Shown here one piece after another: positions 63,431-64,000 of a DNA stretch of 64,000 bases. The notes under the pieces were generated by a model, which saw only the letters and a program-made list of their open reading frames with translations, ran no database searches and was not told the origin of the DNA. This DNA comes from Cohnella nanjingensis (GTDB lineage Bacteria > Bacillota > Bacilli > Paenibacillales > Paenibacillaceae). The DNA lies in contig NZ_JACJVP010000001.1 of NCBI RefSeq assembly GCF_014212125.1, positions 62,001 through 126,000 of the forward strand. Direction: 5' to 3'. The position numbers were made by a program, and so were the translations under genes. Numbering within the stretch: position 1 is the stretch's first letter; every line of letters starts with the position of its first letter.

Positions 63431-64000
63431 ATGAGCTATACGCGCGAGGATATCATACGAATCGCCAAGGAAGAGAACGTCCGCTTCATTCGGCTCCAAT
63501 TCACCGACTTGATGGGCATCATCAAAAACGTGGAGATTCCCGTCAGCCAATTGACCAAGGCGCTGGACAATAAGATGATGTTCGACGGTTCTTCCATCGA
63601 AGGGTACGTTCGGATCGAAGAATCTGACATGTACCTCTACCCGGATCTCGACACTTGGGTCGTGTTCCCGTGGGTCACGCAAGACCGCGTGGCTCGCCTG
63701 ATCTGCGACATCTATATGCCGGACGGCACGCCGTTCGCCGGCGATCCTCGCGGCATTCTGAAGCGCGCGCTCCAAGAGGCCGAAGAGATGGGCTTCACCG
63801 CCATGAACGTCGGGCCGGAGCCGGAGTTCTTCCTGTTCCAGACGGACGAGAAGGGCAATCCGACGACCGAGCTGAACGACCAGGGCGGATACTTCGACCT
63901 GGCGCCGACCGATCTGGGCGAGAATTGCCGCCGCGATATCGTGCTGATGCTCGAGGAGATGGGCTTCGAGATCGAGGCTTCCCACCACGAGGTGGCGCCC
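63431..64000 (+). CDS. glnA: Glutamine synthetase, 5' part (continues past window)
   Basis: The first 190 codons are visible; the frame is open at the window edge. GGAGG lies 6 bases before ATG 63431. Type I glutamine synthetase features: [59 protein letters not shown], the metal-ligand motif [10 protein letters not shown] and [11 protein letters not shown]. The enzyme condenses glutamate and ammonia with ATP. The position after glnR is the standard glnRA operon. Confidence 0.97.
   Translation, partial: MSYTREDIIRIAKEENVRFIRLQFTDLMGIIKNVEIPVSQLTKALDNKMMFDGSSIEGYVRIEESDMYLYPDLDTWVVFPWVTQDRVARLICDIYMPDGTPFAGDPRGILKRALQEAEEMGFTAMNVGPEPEFFLFQTDEKGNPTTELNDQGGYFDLAPTDLGENCRRDIVLMLEEMGFEIEASHHEVAP

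Noticed and set aside
38118-64000. Defence system, prophage or integrated element in the right half
   Set aside because: Gene order is the conserved bacilli core; no integrase, transposase, restriction or abortive-infection gene was seen.

Overview
The window reads as a chromosomal segment of a spore-forming, high-GC member of the Firmicutes, most likely Paenibacillaceae (Cohnella- or Paenibacillus-like). Three things point there. The right half carries the bacilli-specific order cotE - mutS - mutL - miaA - hfq - PBP1A - spoVK - hflX - ynbB - glnR - glnA. Shine-Dalgarno sequences are strong and purine-rich, and many terminators are hairpin plus T-run. Proteins such as the SLH-anchored surface protein, YesM/YesN-type two-component pair, CotE, SpoVK and DUF2653 are typical of that group. 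Genus is an inference from gene content and composition.

Layout. 1-7.7 kb: the 3' part of a large S-layer-homology surface protein, then a four-gene membrane operon (HupE/UreJ-like protein with an EF-hand loop, YraQ-type permease, TIGR03943/DUF1980 protein with a His-rich loop, small membrane protein with a cupredoxin-like tail) that looks metal-related. 7.8-8.7 kb: an orphan DeoR/SorC-family regulator. 9-21 kb: a carbohydrate locus with sensor kinase, AraC-type response regulator, CUT1 ABC importer without its own ATPase, GH36 alpha-galactosidase, an unassigned TIM-barrel hydrolase and an aldose-1-epimerase-like protein. 21-25.5 kb: an AraC regulator divergent from a 1116-residue DUF5107/TPR protein. 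25.7-27.2 kb: a membrane-tethered pseudo-receiver and gpmA. 27.4-32.9 kb: an accessory module of MFS transporter, LysR regulator, ankyrin lipoprotein and two tandem cytosine-deaminase-like amidohydrolases; a conserved 40-bp element lies in front of both the transporter and the lipoprotein-amidohydrolase operon. 33-41 kb: CGNR regulator, aldo/keto reductase, a 620-bp gene-free repeat island, and small housekeeping genes (yxcD-like, DUF309, beta-carbonic anhydrase, HesB-like, M32 carboxypeptidase, FUSC/DUF939).

41-64 kb is mostly conserved core. cotE is followed by an amidoligase-fold gene, an MHYT membrane protein with no output domain, the 3' remnant of a phytoene-desaturase gene, and an intact type 2 IPP isomerase (fni). 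Then come mutS, an S41 protease, mutL, an rRNA-methyltransferase-like gene and miaA, largely translationally coupled by ATGA or longer overlaps. hfq, PBP1A, GNAT, DUF402, DUF218, spoVK, hflX, ynbB, glnR and the 5' part of glnA complete the window.

The features most worth follow-up are the LysR/MFS/ankyrin/amidohydrolase module with its duplicated control element, the amidoligase beside cotE, the decayed carotenoid locus, the membrane pseudo-receiver, and the EF-hand HupE operon. No tRNA, rRNA, insertion sequence, prophage or CRISPR array was seen.
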